A DNA stretch of 64,000 bases, from positions 3,565,501 to 3,629,500 of the forward strand of contig NZ_CP046176.1 in the NCBI RefSeq assembly GCF_013009555.1, read 5' to 3'. Of this stretch, positions 63,652 to 64,000 are shown one piece after another. Every line of letters begins with the position of its first letter. Positions within the stretch are counted from its first letter, which is position 1. The notes under the pieces were generated by a model. It was not told the DNA's origin, searched no databases, and saw nothing but the letters and a program-made list of their open reading frames with translations. Source of the DNA: Phocaeicola dorei. Lineage in GTDB: Bacteria; Bacteroidota; Bacteroidia; Bacteroidales; Bacteroidaceae. The translations under genes were made by a program, and so were the position numbers.

Positions 63652-64000
63652 ATGAAAACAGTAATTATAGACAACTATGACTCATTTACCTACAACTTGA
63701 GTCATTTGGTAAAAGAACTGGGAGCCGAAGTTACCGTATTACGTAACGATGCTTTCCAACTGGAAGAATTGGAAAAATTCGATAAAATCATTCTTTCACC
63801 CGGTCCCGGTATTCCATCAGAAGCAGGCCTGCTGCTCGAAGTAATTAAAAGATATGCCGGCAAGAAACCGATTCTGGGTGTATGCTTGGGAGAACAGGCC
63901 ATAGGAGAAGCTTTTGGCGGCAAACTGACCAATCTGAGCGAAGTATTTCATGGCGTACAGACCCCCATCTCAATTAAAAAGAATCAATTAAAAGACAAAG
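63652..64000 (+). CDS. trpG: Anthranilate synthase component II (glutamine amidotransferase), cut by the window edge
   Basis: The visible 116 codons begin MKTVIIDNYDSFTYNLSHL and contain the oxyanion region LSPGPGIPSEAG and the nucleophile Cys in GVCLGEQAI, a class I glutamine amidotransferase. The catalytic His-Glu pair should lie beyond the right edge. It supplies ammonia to TrpE, encoded 12 bp upstream. Confidence 0.95.
   Translation, partial: MKTVIIDNYDSFTYNLSHLVKELGAEVTVLRNDAFQLEELEKFDKIILSPGPGIPSEAGLLLEVIKRYAGKKPILGVCLGEQAIGEAFGGKLTNLSEVFHGVQTPISIKKNQLKDK

Noticed and set aside
1..64000. CRISPR array
   Set aside because: No run of regularly spaced direct repeats and no cas-like gene was seen.

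Overview
The window is chromosomal DNA of a gut Bacteroidales, most likely Bacteroides or Phocaeicola. The evidence is repeated promoters with the Bacteroidetes pattern (TTTG, about 19 bases, then TAnnTTTG), A-rich leaders without Shine-Dalgarno sequences, an UpxY-type capsule regulator with an invertible promoter, many secreted glycoside hydrolases, and a trpB-trpE-trpG order. Species cannot be fixed from sequence reading alone.

Layout. 1-700: the end of an unrecognised gene and a tRNA-Thr. 1043-4555: a GC-richer DEAH helicase with WG repeats, small remnants, and a HEPN/MNT toxin-antitoxin pair whose HEPN gene is frameshifted. 4646-7358: an IS66-family element with a frameshifted transposase. 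7380-19691: a minus-strand surface-polysaccharide locus. From promoter to distal end it holds an UpxY-like antiterminator, an amidase remnant on the other strand, a LicC-like cytidylyltransferase fused to a PLP enzyme, a Wzx flippase, an acetyltransferase, a Wzy-type polymerase, two glycosyltransferases, LicD, another glycosyltransferase, a broken MNT gene, a WecA-like initiating transferase, a small membrane protein and YjbH. Just upstream of upxY (19718-19920) is an inverted-repeat-flanked segment whose best promoter points away from the capsule genes, so the assembled orientation looks OFF.

20112-26127 holds secreted carbohydrate-active enzymes (CBM9/GHL-type, GH29, GH51) and a DNA/RNA endonuclease. 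26311-35348 is mostly housekeeping: mltG, an EFR1 ferredoxin, a Bacteroidales-1/6S-like RNA downstream of rplT, thrS-infC-rpmI-rplT, a TPR protein, def and ruvX. 35554-41877 holds envelope genes: a second YjbH-like protein, a DUF3869-like lipoprotein, OmpA, a PCMD protein, a SPOR lipoprotein, and a YtxH/holin-like trio. 41907-49765 has a tricorn-like protease, a sugar porter, an EptA-like transferase and a BamA-like barrel. 49912-56335 is a tripartite RND efflux operon divergent from an AraC regulator. 56471-60721 has a DPP-IV-like peptidase and small envelope proteins. The window ends in the trp operon (leader peptide with tandem Trp codons, attenuator, trpB, trpE, and trpG cut by the window edge).

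The strongest leads are the OFF-oriented capsule promoter, the cytidylyltransferase-PLP fusion paired with LicD (a possible self-contained phospho-aminoalcohol decoration pathway), the trp attenuator with an explicit competing pairing, a strongly structured intergenic region at 38942-39099 with mutually exclusive hairpins, and three single-base homopolymer frameshifts within 6 kb.
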